Below, piece after piece: positions 25,701-39,289 of a DNA stretch of 64,000 nucleotides. The position numbers and the translations under genes were made by a program. Positions within the stretch are counted from its first letter, which is position 1. Every line of letters begins with the position of its first letter. Where the stretch lies: assembly GCF_047948215.1 (NCBI RefSeq), contig NC_134455.1, forward strand, positions 72,627,689-72,691,688. Direction: 5' to 3'. Under the pieces are notes generated by a model. It saw only the letters and a program-made list of their open reading frames with translations. It did no database searches and had not been told where the DNA came from. This stretch comes from Lycorma delicatula. Lineage: Eukaryota > Arthropoda > Insecta > Hemiptera > Fulgoridae.

Positions 25701-27090
25701 TCTTCGAAATAAAGCGGTTAGCCTATAATGTGGGTATTATAATCTCCGGATGGCCGCGATATAGCGGGATCGTGTTGTAGGAAATAAACGTTTAAAAAAC
25801 TAATTAAATTAATGAGGTCACATACATCTATCTACTTTTATAACACTCGTATTCATAAAAATAATTAATTGTTTCAGTTACAGTTCACTTCTTACCGTAG
25901 TCGAAACGTTTTCATACAAAATTATATACAGTACCCATTATTAAAAATGTAAAATAATAATGTTAAACATCATAAATATTTACGCAATATTGATTATTAC
26001 GAATTATTTTTTAAAGTAACTTTTTTATTTTGGAAATAAAATAAAATGCATGATTTGTATACTTAAACGAAGTTTATCCTTTTTTTAATTAATAAAATGT
26101 ACTTAAAATACCTGAAAAAATGTACTACATCCTCTTTTTTATCACATACTTCGGCTAACTATATACCTAAAGAATTTTGTAACTAGCATTAGATAAACTA
26201 TAAATTTGCAAATGATTTTTAATTCATTTAGAAATGTAAATAAAGGGAAAAAATATTTTGTTCGTTGTAAACATAATAAATCTTTCAGTATTTTTTAAGA
26301 ACGCCGTACACTACAAGCAGGACATCTGAAAAATAGCTCGTGATACAGTGAAAGGGATAAATAATTTATGAAGGGCTTGAAATTTACCACACGTACTTAT
26401 TGATACCGTTACCTTAAGTATCGGAAAAATACACTACACTCCATTTAGCTGTTTCGCAATAAGTTGGATAAAACAAAATTAAAATTAGTTTAAAGTTGAT
26501 TTTTTTAATTTAAATTATAAAAATAAAATTAAAATTAAAACGTAGGAAAAAATTTTGTAAGCTCAATTTGTGCAAATAATATAAACAACTGAAGGAAAGT
26601 GAAATAAAAATTCTAAAAAAAATTATTTGTTACTTCTAAATTTTTGTAATTAGCTTCAGAATAACTCATTTCTCGTTATAAGCACTCAAAACAAATATGT
26701 CAAAAGAAAAAAATAGAAATGTAGAAGATAGAATTATCTGGCAGTCCTGTAATCGTTTTTTTTTTGTTTTTTTTTAATCCAGTATGTCGAAAATGTTAAT
26801 ATGTTAAAAAGTAAATTGGTTGCTTTAGTGGAATATTAAATATTTTACCGTAATTAATGGAGGTAATAAATAAAGTATTATTTATTGTCTTATTTTTATT
26901 TTCTACAATAGAACAACTATTTATGTCTTAATAGATTGTAAAATCAACACAGTAATACAAAACATATTGACCAACGTTTACAAATACACACAAATAATAT
27001 GAATAACGTAAATGACAACAGTCAACTCATAACAAATTATTAACATATTAAAAACAATATTATAAAATTATACAAATAATAATAATAGAC
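22716..27090. other. Long AT-rich stretch, no gene seen
   Basis: The short open frames at 24134-24325 and 24919-25143 have no recognisable motif and are not called. Only simple A/T-rich sequence is evident. Confidence 0.4.
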
Positions 27091-27099
27091 TGGTGTTAC

Positions 27100-27910
27100 C
27101 AACTTCCCTTATAGCCAACCCCTATTTACCAACGCGAAGTGGAAGGAGGGGAGAGCAGACCAATGAGAAAGTGCGACAGAACAGGAAAATCCTTTGTACG
27201 TCATATAGTCATGGATGAAATTACAAAGATGTTGAATTATGAAGGGCCAATATGAAATAAACCATAGCTCCCAAAAGAATAACAAAATATAAAATAAACT
27301 AAAAGATTTAACTACAAAAGAATAAACGAAATTAAATATAAATGGATTACACCTTGTCAAAAATGTAAACTAATAGTAAAGATCGTAAAGAAAAGAAATA
27401 TGTTATCCAATAGGAAACATAAGTAATTAAATAAGCAAAGTAATATTTTTATCACAAGATACAATCAGAACAACAAACCCTACATCCATGTATCACACAT
27501 ATCCTGATCCCTATAGAGGTAGTCACCCGCCTTCTGATGATGCCGGTCGCCACACCACCTCCTCCGTTCACAGGCCTGATGGGCATTACCGGAGGTCGTA
27601 TTTTAGACCCTCTAAACTTGATAACACAAAACTGTCAGTCATCACTTTGGTCTCTATTAGGATGCCACCGTTGCAAATGCCTCGGCAGATATTTTCATCG
27701 GTGTATTTACACAACCTGGGTTTTAGCGTACATGTATCAAACAAACGTAACAATTCCAGAAGTTCTCTTCATAGTAATCCCATCCAGCCAGCATCGTAGT
27801 GAAGACCCAGACGTAGCGCCGAAAAGCCCGATGTTACACAATCTACTACATCAGGACTGCCAACACTACCTCGAGCCCATCAGCGAAGAAATCTAGGATT
27901 TGAATTGTGA
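27100..27910. other. Moderate-GC island with overlapping short frames, unclassified
   Basis: The part at 27480-27900 is richer in G+C than its flanks. It carries two overlapping plus-strand frames, 27488-27799 (103 aa) and 27537-27896 (119 aa). The second includes a short GCHRCKCLGRYFHRC Cys/His-rich stretch without a defined zinc-finger spacing. No family recognised. Most likely an eroded TE fragment rather than a host exon. Confidence 0.35.
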
Positions 27911-30380
27911 AACCAGCTGAAAAAAAATCAAGTTGCTGAGAAAAATCTGTCAAAAGACCATTACATTGCATAATTTGAGAGCAAACTCGTGACGTTCGAC
28001 TCTGAACAAAAACTCTAGAGCTCCTCATATGAAAATTTGGCACTCTCAAAGATATGTTTGTCTCAAATGGCTAATTACCATGAAGACATTTGTGAAAGAA
28101 CAGTAAGTCTGAGATACGTCCTCGATCAGCCAGAGGCTGAAATTTGAGAAAATGGCATCTCACTTAATAATAATAATAATAATAATTTCTTCTTTTTTTT
28201 TGGTAGGGGAAGGAGGTGGAAATGCATTTTTATGCAATAAAAAACAGTATAGTAATTATTCTAACATGAAACGAATATAGGATATATAATAATAAATAAC
28301 ATGGAAAAAGGCAAAAGAAAAAAGAACATTGTGAAGTAACAAACTAAATTTAAAAAAACCAAAATGAAAACAAATTTTTACACTATCAGAAAATAGAAAA
28401 TTTTACTTAGACTAAGCATCACTTCTGATTATTAAAATTTCTAGTTAAATTTAGGTAATTAAATTCCTTAATCAATATACACCTACTATGCCACGCACCC
28501 CTTTATAAAAGGCCTATCATTGCTGATCTTTTCCGTTTATCACGACCCAGTTAACGCCTTCGCCATTCGTTAATCACCGGTTATATTACAGTAATAAAAT
28601 GCAACTATCTTCCTCTTTGCTTTAACTATATAAGAGAAAATTAATAATTTCATTAATTATTTCATTTAAGTTTAATTGTTAACAATGAATAATATATTGA
28701 GCAGTTTTCGAGTAAAAATAAGATACATTTTGCAAACATAACTAGATTGATAGTTTTACTAATTTAAGACTCATAAGAATTTCAGAAAAATGGATGGATG
28801 TATCATGAATAATATTTGGAAAATGAACTAATTTTATGTTACAAAAGATTATTTTTGTAAAATTATTTGTCATCATATTTATTTTTATTATTATTTACTA
28901 TTTTTAAATACACTTTCTTGGCATCTCTTTCTTTCAATCGTGAAATATAAATTGTTTATATTATCCAGTATTTGAACTCCTTTGTATTGAACTCAGACAC
29001 AGTTATTTTTCCCAGACACAGTTATTTTTCCCGTAGAAAACCTGTTTTCCAACTTGAACACAGTAAATGATTGCTTGATTCTGTCATACGATGTGGATCT
29101 GAATTAAGAAAAAACTGTTACAATTTTCTTCAACTGAAAAACCAGTTTTATTGGGAATGCATACAACTGTACCTTATATAATTAATATAAGCTTCTTCAA
29201 CGACCAGCAAAAACTACTGAAGATAAATTGATAAAAATTTGTATACACTTTCTTACTACGTGTAAATGCACACCAAGAAAGGATTTTTTGTTAATTCCAT
29301 GGTTAAAGGATTTATATGGAGTAAAAATGAAATTTACTATATTTTTTAATTTCTCGGTAAACATATCAACTTGATTTTTGGTGTGTGTAATCTTCATGTA
29401 AATATCTAAAAACCATTTTCTAGATTTCTCAAAATTCGACCTTGAAACGGTTGAAGAGAGGTAAAAAAATAGAACAATGAAAGAAAATTTTCCCCATTTC
29501 CGACTGTAATAAACGAGATATTCACTAGAATGGGACTTGAAAGTATTCTTTAGATAAATATCTAAAAACCATTTTCGAGTTTTTATAATTTTGATTTTTT
29601 AAGGGTTGCGATTGTCTAAGTTGCGGCAGCTTAACCAACTCATTACTGTTACTGTATGTGCGACGGCGACTGCCTGCATCTGCCTCCGATTGATTAGTTG
29701 GCTAAACAACATAAAATAATTTTTTTTTTAAATTAGAAAGGGGTAGGGTAACCTCCAAGTGGTGTTTTTCGGGTAACACTTAGAACCGGGAAAAAAATAT
29801 TTTTTTGATTTAATTTACTAAGCATTTGACACCGTTGGTATTAATACAATTGTATAAAATAAAGTTCAACTTACCAACAATTTAAAAAAAATATATCCGA
29901 GTACTGTTTTATATATATATATAAATAATAGTGTCAGACATCTTACGGACATGACGTTACGGTCTTATTGACATACAATTTAATTTTATTTCTAACGACC
30001 GACTTTTATGAAGGTAAAAATTTTAATTTAACTAAAATTGACATTTGAATTTGAAATAACATCTTTTGAGAAATCCCTGATGATGGAGTAACGGCTCCGA
30101 AAGTACTTGGATATATACTTTTAAAATTGTTGGTAAGAGGAACTTTATTTTATATAAATACATTTTTACCCGTATTTCATACGAATAGCAAGCTATTATT
30201 AATATTTTTAAGGTGGGGACCGACTGCTTTGAAACCCACATTCTTAGATTACTCAAAGTTTCGGGTCCTATACTGACAAAATGTTTTTCTGAAGAATTTA
30301 CAATACACTGATATATTTTATAAATTGAAAAGGCTTTAATTTTTGTTTATCATTATTATTCTCACAAGCATAAGTTTAAT
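27911..30380. other. AT-rich stretch with a (TAA)n tract and a 19-bp tandem pair
   Basis: A (TAA)n tract lies at about 28165-28187. CAGACACAGTTATTTTTCC is perfectly duplicated in tandem at 28994-29012 and 29013-29031. ATATCTAAAAACCATTTTC occurs at about 29401 and 29559 as a separated direct repeat. No gene seen. Confidence 0.5.
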
Positions 30381-30384
30381 GAAC

Positions 30385-30490
30385 ACAGTGATGTCCAAGT
30401 GGCAGAGCCCTCAGGCTAGTCGGGAAGGTCGAGTGAAACCAGCCATGATCGGCTAAATATCCCCTGATCGCGATGGAAAACGCAAGTTAT
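30385..30490 (+). repeat. Fragment of the GC-rich repeat also at 2.58 kb
   Basis: GATGTCCAAGTGGCAGAGCC, TCGGGAAGGTCGAGTGAAAC and GATCGGCTAAATATCCCC align in order with 2585-2700. A GGTCGAGTGAAACC piece recurs at 44411. Family unknown, probably a LINE leader. Confidence 0.5.
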
Positions 30491-30599
30491 AAATTACACA
30501 CACGGTGTGTGTGTCCACATACACTGTGGAGATTTTTGTTTCACAAGTACTTGTATACTTTGAAATTTTTCAGATATTGAGCGAGCATCATCGGTGCAT

Positions 30600-31260
30600 A
30601 TTTCGACGCAATTTTTTCACTCTGTGTTTGCCTCGTTTATAAAATCATTTAAGTTAGCAAATAATGCGAGTGCTGTTGCTTTGAGTTGTATTGATTTTCA
30701 GAAAAGTAGTTCTTCAACTGCTGACATACCATCACAAAATCGAACATAGGCAATGAAATCAGCGTCTTTATTACTACCTGTTGCCTCATCAAGCTGAATT
30801 GAAAACAATTTGTCACGCAACTTCCCGAAAAGCTGATGCTGTACATCTTCAGCTACATCACCAATTTGACGGGCAACAATATTATTTGATAGAGGTATAG
30901 AGTGTAATCTTTTGACGAAATTATCTCCAAACATAGTTTCTACAATCTCAATTGCAGCAGGAAAAATAAGCCCTTCACCAGTGGTGTGAGGCTTTATACA
31001 TCTGGCTATTTTATATGAAACTTTGTAAGAGGCTAGTAAAGCTTTTTCATTCACACACAAATTTTTTTAAAAAATTGTTTGTTTTTCAAATGATTTAAAT
31101 TTTAATTCGAAGAATTCTAGGGGTTTGTTGACGTACTCACTATGAAGCAATTCCAAATGTCGTTTAAGTTGAAACCTATTCATGCTGTCTGCTGATAAAC
31201 CTTTTGATCAAATGACACACAGAGGCCTCTATTCTCCATTTAATTCAGTACTGGTAAACC
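30600..31260 (-). pseudogene. hAT-superfamily (ZBED/SCAND3-like) transposase, N-terminal half
   Basis: On the minus strand, SMNRFQLKRHLELLHSEY (about 31130-31185) is the end of a BED-type zinc finger. After a stop in a poly-T run comes an open segment (30698-31060). Its pieces are ASYKVSYKIARCIKPHT, GEGLIFPAAIEIVETMFG, RLHSIPLSNNIVARQIGDV, then LRDKLFSIQLDEATGSNKDA. The IQLDEAT motif holds the first acidic residue of the hAT catalytic triad. The product would be a nuclear cut-and-paste transposase related to domesticated ZBED proteins. The RNaseH-like and dimerisation parts beyond about 30600 are missing or scrambled, so it is dead. The terminus at 31883 probably belongs to it. Confidence 0.85.
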
Positions 31261-31839
31261 CATGATTTAAGTATTTTTGAAAATATTTTCTTGATTTTAT
31301 TTTCGGAACCACGCTTGTCTGTGCACGTGATGCTTCACTATCTTGTAATGCTCGCTTACACCGACTTAAAAAATTTATCCGTGATTCTATATAAATCTAC
31401 TGCCGTGAATATTTAATACCGTGAATTGCAATTAACACGCAAATTACAACACACACACATTCACGAATGATTTGATAGCGATAGAAGGATCAACTCGACT
31501 GAGACTGGCTGGAATTGAACGAGGTGCAGTATTTATACACGTTTGGGCTGACGTTCCAGAATGTTCGAGACAAACCGGAACTTCTCACGAAGCCGCGAGA
31601 ATGTCCAATAAGATGGACGTAATACAGAAAGCAACAGAGAGGCATCAATTCTGGTTTTGCCAATGCAGGATCATAAAAAAAACATAAGAAATAAACGGTC
31701 GGTATTGCCAAATATCATTAAATTGACTTATTCTTGGTAATTTGTAAGGATTTAATTAAGGTAGTAGTGTAGCTTTAGCTTTAAAATACATTATACTGTA
31801 TACATTGTTATTGTATGGGTGGGGGGATGCGATGAAAAT

Positions 31840-31883
31840 GATTGATAATCGGGTCGCCAATGCTGAAAGGTTGAGAAACGCTG
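31840..31883 (-). repeat. hAT terminal inverted repeat (5' end of minus-strand element)
   Basis: Read on the minus strand from 31883, the sequence begins CAGCGTTTCTCAACCTTTCA, then GCATTGGCGACCCGATTATC, the typical outer end of ZBED/Charlie-type hAT elements. It is about 620 bp upstream of the transposase relic in the right orientation. TTGCAGGG (31884-31891) would be the 8-bp flank to compare with the other end, which I could not locate. Confidence 0.65.
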
Positions 31884-31891
31884 TTGCAGGG

Positions 31892-33251
31892 AAAATCTTT
31901 ACTAACCTTCCCTTTTTATTACTTATAATAAACTTTTATTTTTTTTCTTTATTGACAATACAATAATTTGTTACTTATTTGAGTAATTTTATTCAGTTGA
32001 GAAGTAGAAAGATGAATGTTATTTTCTTCAATTAAAATCATAATATGGCACTAGTTTGTATTAAGATTTTTAAATGCTTATACTTTTTGAACCCGTAAAC
32101 AGATTTTATTTAAATTAGCTATTTTAATAATGTTACGTACCTACTGTGCGGCTAGATTTCCAGAGTAGTATTTATTTTTTTTTCATTTTTTTTTTTTGGA
32201 GAGAAAGAAAGAAATTATGATTCATTTAATCGCCACTCTCTTCGCTATAAATATATTTCTATATACGATTTTATTACGTGATATCAACAATAAGTTTTAC
32301 AATTAAGATTTTATTAAAATTTTAAAACCCAATTAATTAGATAAGTACTAGACTGATTTTCATTATTCAAATTTTAATCTTCTTTAGAATTTTCTGAAAA
32401 TAATTTTTTTTGCATTTTTTGTAAGTTCAGTTTTAACACTTCTTAAATTTTTCAGTATGATATGGAAACAATTATGTTAGAATATTATTAAAATCGAAAT
32501 TGTTATTTTCATATCAACGTTTAGGTCACTACCAGTGACGTCAATCATAAGGCCTTATAGTGTGGATTTCTGAATCCTCCATAAAAATCAAATTTTGTAC
32601 ATTATTATCATCTTACGTTAAAATAGTTTACCATCACCGTATTACATCATCGAAAAGGATATTATCTATAAGTAGTAAATTAATTTCTTCCCTACCTCTA
32701 CTTATATATTACACAATGTAATTTTTGTCTTAATTATTGTACAGTAATTCCCTTCTTTGTAATTTATTCATTAGTCTTCTCGTTTCGTGGGACGTTGTTC
32801 TGTCAGGAAAATTTCAGCAACGATGCCCTAAAATTCAGTAAGGGGATATTACACGTCATGTAAATCAGGCAATTGAATTCCAGCAACGTTGCCAAAAAGT
32901 CCGTAGCTGGATCCAGCCGTCATGTTAGGAAGTTAGCAAGTTCAGCGCCAGTCAACAAGACTTGTCCGGTCCTATCTACAATCGAAATACATTATTTTAT
33001 TGTATTCGTAGAAATTAATTTTCTTTTTTTTTGAGTTTTATTTGTTTTACAAAAGGATTGGATTCATGTACAAGATAAATTATCTATTCTATTTTTATTA
33101 TGTATATTTTAATAAATAAAGATTATTCAAAATACTGTTTCTTTATAAATATGTTATATTTTCTTAAAATATATTATACATTCTTATAATGTATTATCAA
33201 AATTCATTTAAATATAATTAATTATATATATGTAGAGTAATCCAGTCGGTC
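31892..33251. other. AT-rich stretch, nothing firm
   Basis: A moderate-GC patch at about 32790-32990 has no usable frame and no second copy in the window. Confidence 0.4.
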
Positions 33252-33292
33252 GATAGGGGGTCCAGGGGGCTCCGCCCCCTGGACCCCCTATC
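33252..33292. repeat. Perfect 19-bp GC-rich hairpin, 3-nt loop
   Basis: GATAGGGGGTCCAGGGGGC, TCC, then its exact reverse complement. Very GC-rich in A/T-rich surroundings. CCCCTGGACC also occurs within the repeat at about 17759. It may be the subterminal hairpin of a transposon such as a Helitron, but no Helitron end is adjacent, so this is speculation. Confidence 0.85.
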
Positions 33293-36200
33293 TGTTCGTT
33301 ATCTTCATGGTTGTGTGAGGATAATACTGATAAATAAAAATTAAAGCCTGAACAGTTTTCTTTTCTCTGACGTTTCCCTCAGATTTATTGTAGCTCTTTT
33401 TGGGGGTAGCAGTTAACCACGCGCTTAAGCTGCTTCAAGAACCGTGATATTCTTTTAGCAGATTTTAAATAATAAGAAGGTTACTTCTATTTTTTGATGG
33501 GGTAATTTTTAACTTTTGACAATGCAATATCGTCCGCCAAAATAAACAATCAAAGCCCATATGCCAACAACCCATTATACTAATTTAAGCTAATTTCAAT
33601 AATAATCGATTTAATTTTAATAACAGTTATATAATATAATAAATCATATAATATATTAGTAATATAATATAATAATCATATAATATAATATTTAAATGAA
33701 TATAGACCTCTGAACTCAGAATTCTTTTTATTTTACCATGATAACAAAAATATAATGAAGTAAAAGGATTAATTTTTTTTCCTTAATGATTTTCAATATC
33801 CTAAGCAGCAGGAATATCGAGATAATTCTAATTGAAGATAATAACCGAAGTCCCTAAGGTATAAATCTGCAGAGTTTTATTGAAATCTGTCCAGTAGTTT
33901 TTGTGTGATATGCATAGAATCCTATGTCCTTCAAAATTAATTAATTAATTTTTAAAAGTATTCATATTTTTTTCTTTTTCTCAACATTTTTAAAATTTTC
34001 ATTTATTTTAATTGGAACTTTGAGAATATTCCGTTATAAACAGGCTTATGTACTATCGGGTAATATTAAACTAGATTAACAATTCGATAATTAATTTCGT
34101 TTAATGACTAAGTAATTCATAAATAACAGAACAGAGTACCCGTTCTTTTTCCTATAAATACTGAATTTTTTAAACTTAGATATTTCCTTTTTAATCCCTT
34201 AGAAATTGTTAATTCCAGCAAATTTCCCTAAAAATTTCTTTAAAAATAACCAAGTTAGTTTACATTATACAGGAAATAGAAAAACTACAACGAGTTAATG
34301 AAAGCTTTTCCTTTCATATAATATATAGATTTAGTACTTAGCAATATATTACTGCATATTCAAATACGCATATATCCAGTTTTATTTTTTCGAAATATAA
34401 ACTAGAAATACGTAACGTCTTTATCTAATTTCATTCTCGTAAGAATATTTTAAGGAGAATTACTAAAACTCATTTTCATAGAATTTGATAATTAGACTGT
34501 GCAAAATATTGAGCTAGTAAGAAATACATTTATAACAGTTAGGAAATACATTTTTACCGTGTACCATCCTTTCAAGAACTTTTTAAAAAAGAACTCCCGA
34601 CTTTTATAAAATATTATTTGAATTAGAATTCTAGTTTCTATCATTCGATTACAATATAAACACAAAACATAAAACGTAACAAAATATACAAAAACACAAA
34701 ATAATTCGAAACTTCTATCGTTCGATTTCAAAGTATAGAGAACTACGAAATCTACTAATAAAAAAAATTAAATCCTTCATCTTTTTAAAGGAAAGACCGT
34801 AGATGTTTATATTTTCATAAATTGTTTTTGTCGTGAAATCTTCTATTCTAAATTTCTGTTAAAATGGTTCAGAAGATATACGGATAAAAGTAGATCACCT
34901 TTTAATCCCTTTTAATCACCTGAGTGATTTTAAGTAAAATTCCAAAACTTGCAGTAAATAATACAACTTGTATTTTTGGAGTAAATATTTTTGACAAATT
35001 TTAGTGTCGGATTTAAAAAAAAGTAAGTTACTCTGGTTTGAAAATTTAATTTGTTTTCTTTATTTCATGCCATTAATGGTGAGTATGGTTTTACAAGTTA
35101 CTTGTTTTTTTTTTCTATTTTGACAAGTTGTATATACAACTTACAAACAAAACCAAATTTTATAATAAAACATTTTTAATAATTTACTTCATTAACTTTT
35201 TCAATCATGTTTGCAACTATTCTCCGTGACTGTTGCATTGAGTTAAATGGCGTATTTAGTTACCCATTGAGTTAACATGTATTTATTACGTAGTCGAAAA
35301 GAGTGTTTGATTTGAATTTTTATACAAGTGCGCAAAAAGGAGTGTAATGTTTTTAGGGAGCATGTATATATGTATATGTTTATTCCACCGTAGCAGCTCA
35401 ACGGCCAAACCGATTTAGATGTATGACACCGCATCGGAATTCATACGTTTTCGGGAGTGTCATAAGCATATAAATATATATATATATATAAAACGATATG
35501 TAGTAATGGAGATTTTCTGTTTGAAGCACAAACTTTACTGAAGTGTATACGGTGTTGTATTAATATCGAAGAAAGTCTTTTTCCACACCTTTTACTAACT
35601 ATTCCAGTTATTGTAGTATATTCGTTTCTATAAAATAATGAAACAAAAACACAACGTAATAATTAAGAAAGTTTCGTCATTACTCGCACACTTCCACAAT
35701 TCCAGTGCTCAGTAACTTTCCGAACACTAGTAATTTACTCACTATCAAGTAATAAATAAAAATTTTAAATAAAAAAGAAATTGGCCTTTTTAATTACTTT
35801 AATGGTAAATACTCGTAGTAGAGTATTGTAGTTGGTGCAATAATAATAATAATATTAAAAAAAAAATTACTATTGTTATATAGTAAATTTCAGACCTCAA
35901 TAGGTATAAGTAATTATATTTTTTTATCTATTTACAAGTAATTATTGATCTTAAAAATCAAATTTGATCAATTTATCGGTTTATTTTAACATTTATCTTG
36001 TACGATATTTATTCAGTATTAAATCTTTTTAGTATCCAACTAACAAAAGTTCCGGCCATACAGGCATACAATAAACTTATTTATTTTATTTATTTTTTTA
36101 AATTATGAAATTCTATAAAATACTATCTTTTTGTGGTTACCTTGTTTTGTTATTTTTTCTAATGCTAGTTACAAAATACTGGCAACTGAATCAATAATAT

Positions 36201-38720
36201 GATTATTTTTTGGGTAAAAACTCATTTTTAACATATTTTACCGATATCTTACTTTTCAGCTTGTAAATTTGGTCAAATCTGAAATCGAATTTGTATTTAA
36301 ATTATATATTTGCAACGGGATTTGATGATTCCTCCAAAAGCATTGTTCGCTGCACAATATTTGAAAATGAACCAACACAAGCCTTTCAAAAGAAATCTAA
36401 GAGGAGAAGAGATTTTTAAGAAAAATATTTATTTGTGGAAAGAACGGCACACTTAACATAAAAATTTTATATAAACTTCTCCTTCAATGAATACAATACC
36501 AGAAATATAAAAAACATTATAAATGAGGGGAGAAAGATGAGAGGTAATATAATTACTAAGAAAATCCTACTCTTTTATCTGCAAAGAAAGACTAAAAGTG
36601 TACCTCGTGATAAAATTAGGAAAGATTTAAATAAAACAGGAATAGAAATTCCTAACATAAAAAAATCGGGACTTAATTGAAAGAAAAATAAAATAAAACT
36701 CGATAAAGAGGAATTTTCTAACAACAAAAGTAATGGAAAAAGTTAGAAAAAATACCAGTCTGAGACTTGAAAAGTACTGGGGGTAAAGAAGGAGGACACT
36801 AAGAAAAGTGTTAAACTTCATCTGTAATTGGTCGAAACGAAAAACCAAATAAAAATTACTCAAATTATCTTCATTAGATTGAAATAAACACTCAAAATAA
36901 CAAAATATAATAATTTGTTGGTTTTAAGTCTTACTTCTAAATTTAAAACGGACTTTTTTTAATTAATACATTTTTTACCCATATTTAACACATCTTATCT
37001 GTTCATGAATAGTGGGTAAATATGATAGAGGTTGATGTTTTGATTTTTAAGAAAAATAAAAGAACAAATCTAGTAAAAAGTAAATAAAAAGGAAAACATT
37101 ATTTTTCAGTTACGTTTTGTTCATCCGATTTCAATAACGTTAGTCTCCAAATCACTTTCCTCAGTCCCCTTGTATAAAGCGTTTATTATTGATAGGTCAA
37201 TAAAAATATTTCTTTCCATTTTTTTATCCGTCATATTCTCAAATAATTTTAGCAGATTTTTGCAATTTTATGTTTTATGATTTTTATAAATTTTTGTTAG
37301 GTTAAAATGTATTAAATATAGGGTTTCTTCTCGTTTTGAAGAAAAGCTTTAGTAATCAATTGAAGTACGATAGCACATATTAAAGTTAATCAGAAATAGA
37401 AATAATCAGATAATAAAACAAAATGCTTAATTGATGGAATCGGCAATTAGTATTTCCAATTTATGAAATAAATTACTTCAAACAAATTTAGATAAGATTA
37501 ATTTAATTATCTTTAAGGATGTCTAATAAATTGTTTTACTGATGTGTTAATTAATTTTTCATTGTTTTTAAAATTTTGTTTTTTTTTCCAAAATGTTTAA
37601 TTTTTTTTTAATAAATTTGGGTCTCAAGAAATTCAGTTTGATTTAAGTTTACCTAAGGCGCAGAAATCCGAACGAAATCTTGGTACTCCCTAACGAAGCT
37701 TTTTCGAATCTATATTTGCATTAACCTTCGTTTTTATTTCACCATCAAAAGATATATATATCACCCAAACAGATAAGTAAACAGAAGAAAATTTATCGTC
37801 CCTAAAAATGTTTCGTCATATAATTTTTATTTTTTTAATTCCAATTAAGCTACAAAATTATTATGTAAAAAATTAATTTTACCATAAAATTTGAAACATT
37901 ATTTAAAATTCAGTTCATTGGCTTATCTTTAGAATTTATTGCTTAATTTTATATTATCACGAAAAGTTATCACTTGACATTAATATTTCGTTGTAAAGGA
38001 ACGAGGGTACATCTTAGCTGTATGTTTTTATGATAAATGGTATTTATGCTTCGAATTTTGTAACTCAAATTCTTTGTTGTGAACGTAGAGTATGAGAAGG
38101 TTGTTTAACTCTATAGAAACCTACACAATAGAAGCACAGGAATGTTGTAAAGTGTAAATGTTATACATAAAATTTTTACACTTTTATTGAAAAATAAATT
38201 TTGTAGTTTGTACATAAATATTTCTCTATGACGTATACTAACACAAAATATTTAAGGAATTTTACAGCTTTGCATATTGAACCCAATTTAATCCGATATC
38301 TTTAAACACTGTTCATATAAAATGTTATTATCTCTATAGCAAAAAATGTCATTACAACTTATATACGTTCCTAATACAAATCTAGTTAAACGTGGCGTAT
38401 TTGGTTTAATTTTTTTTCTACTTATACATCCAGTAGACGAAATAAAATCAGTCTCCATAGGCAGCAACATTCCCCCTCCCCCTAACACGAAATTGCCATA
38501 AATGTGCCAGTATATCTAAACTAAGGTATGATTCACGTGGACTGGAATTATGATGTACCCTCAAATTCAAATATAGGTAGAAATAAATGATAGACTCCAT
38601 AGAGGTTGGCGGTTCCTTTATTCCTTTTTTATCAGGAAATGACTTAATTAGTCAAAAAATTGCCATTACTTACTTAATAAAGTATGTAGTTAACTAACTT
38701 ACTAACGACACCAAAAACAC
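33293..38720. other. AT-rich stretch with scattered old repeats
   Basis: Includes 33840-33920, resembling the 17.5-kb repeat, and 35380-35545 with the GGAGATTTTCTGTTTGAAGC segment shared with about 2115. A Lys-rich stretch at about 36340-36880 could be an eroded LINE 3' end, but that is not certain. About 37665 is shared with repeat family II. No gene seen. Confidence 0.45.
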
Positions 38721-38789
38721 GTGCGCGCACACACACACACACGTACACGAACATGCGAACATCCGGAAAATTTCCATCCGGTTTTTGGA

Positions 38790-39255
38790 TTTTTTGGGTT
38801 CCTTAGGTGTTACTTTTCACCACAGCCCCTCAACAGTATGAGTGTGTGCCCCAGTAATTGGATGTATAAAATTCTGAAAACAGATAATATTGTTTTGTAC
38901 ATAATTACGATTTAAATTTCGTATCCCGGTGTAGGCTGGTCACTGATCTACAACAAATAAGGAACCCGGTACGATGAAATTTACTATTATAGGCAGTAAC
39001 GAATCCGCTCTTCGGTAAGCAAAACGAAACACAAAACAATCGCATGTTTCACGGTAGATCCAGCCGAAAACTCATCGCTCTCTCGCGGTATTCTACCAAC
39101 ATTGTAATCTCTTTTAATGTACGTAGGAGTAGATTCATTAATTTCGACAATCATTTTCTGACCACTAATATCGGGCTTGTTACTGCCACTGATACACGAG
39201 GTCGGTGTGTAGCAGTTAGTCTGCCCTTGAACAACATCATCGTTGCTCAAAAAAT
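38790..39255 (-). pseudogene. Merlin (IS1595/ISXO2-like) transposase relic
   Basis: On the minus strand from about 39250: DISGQKMIVEINES (family VEIDES), a YNVGR motif, a 21-residue-spaced segment ending TEERIRY, then after a frame change LPIIVNFIVPGSLFVVD (about 38935-38985). After a stop comes PAYTGI, and then HPITGAHTHTVEGLW (about 38828-38872). These match the DDE transposase of Merlin elements, which are eukaryotic relatives of bacterial IS1016/IS1595. The LPII-PGS-D and GAHT-EGLW motifs are diagnostic. Asp is replaced by Asn in VEINES, and a frameshift and stops are present, so it is inactive. It would have been a nuclear cut-and-paste enzyme. No terminal repeats were identified. Confidence 0.8.
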
Positions 39256-39289
39256 TAAGAGGACATCTGAAAACAATCTTAAGCTTCCT

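Noticed and set aside
36340..36880. Possible RTE-like LINE 3' fragment, Lys-rich
   Set aside because: Only composition resembles such tails; no diagnostic motif could be read.
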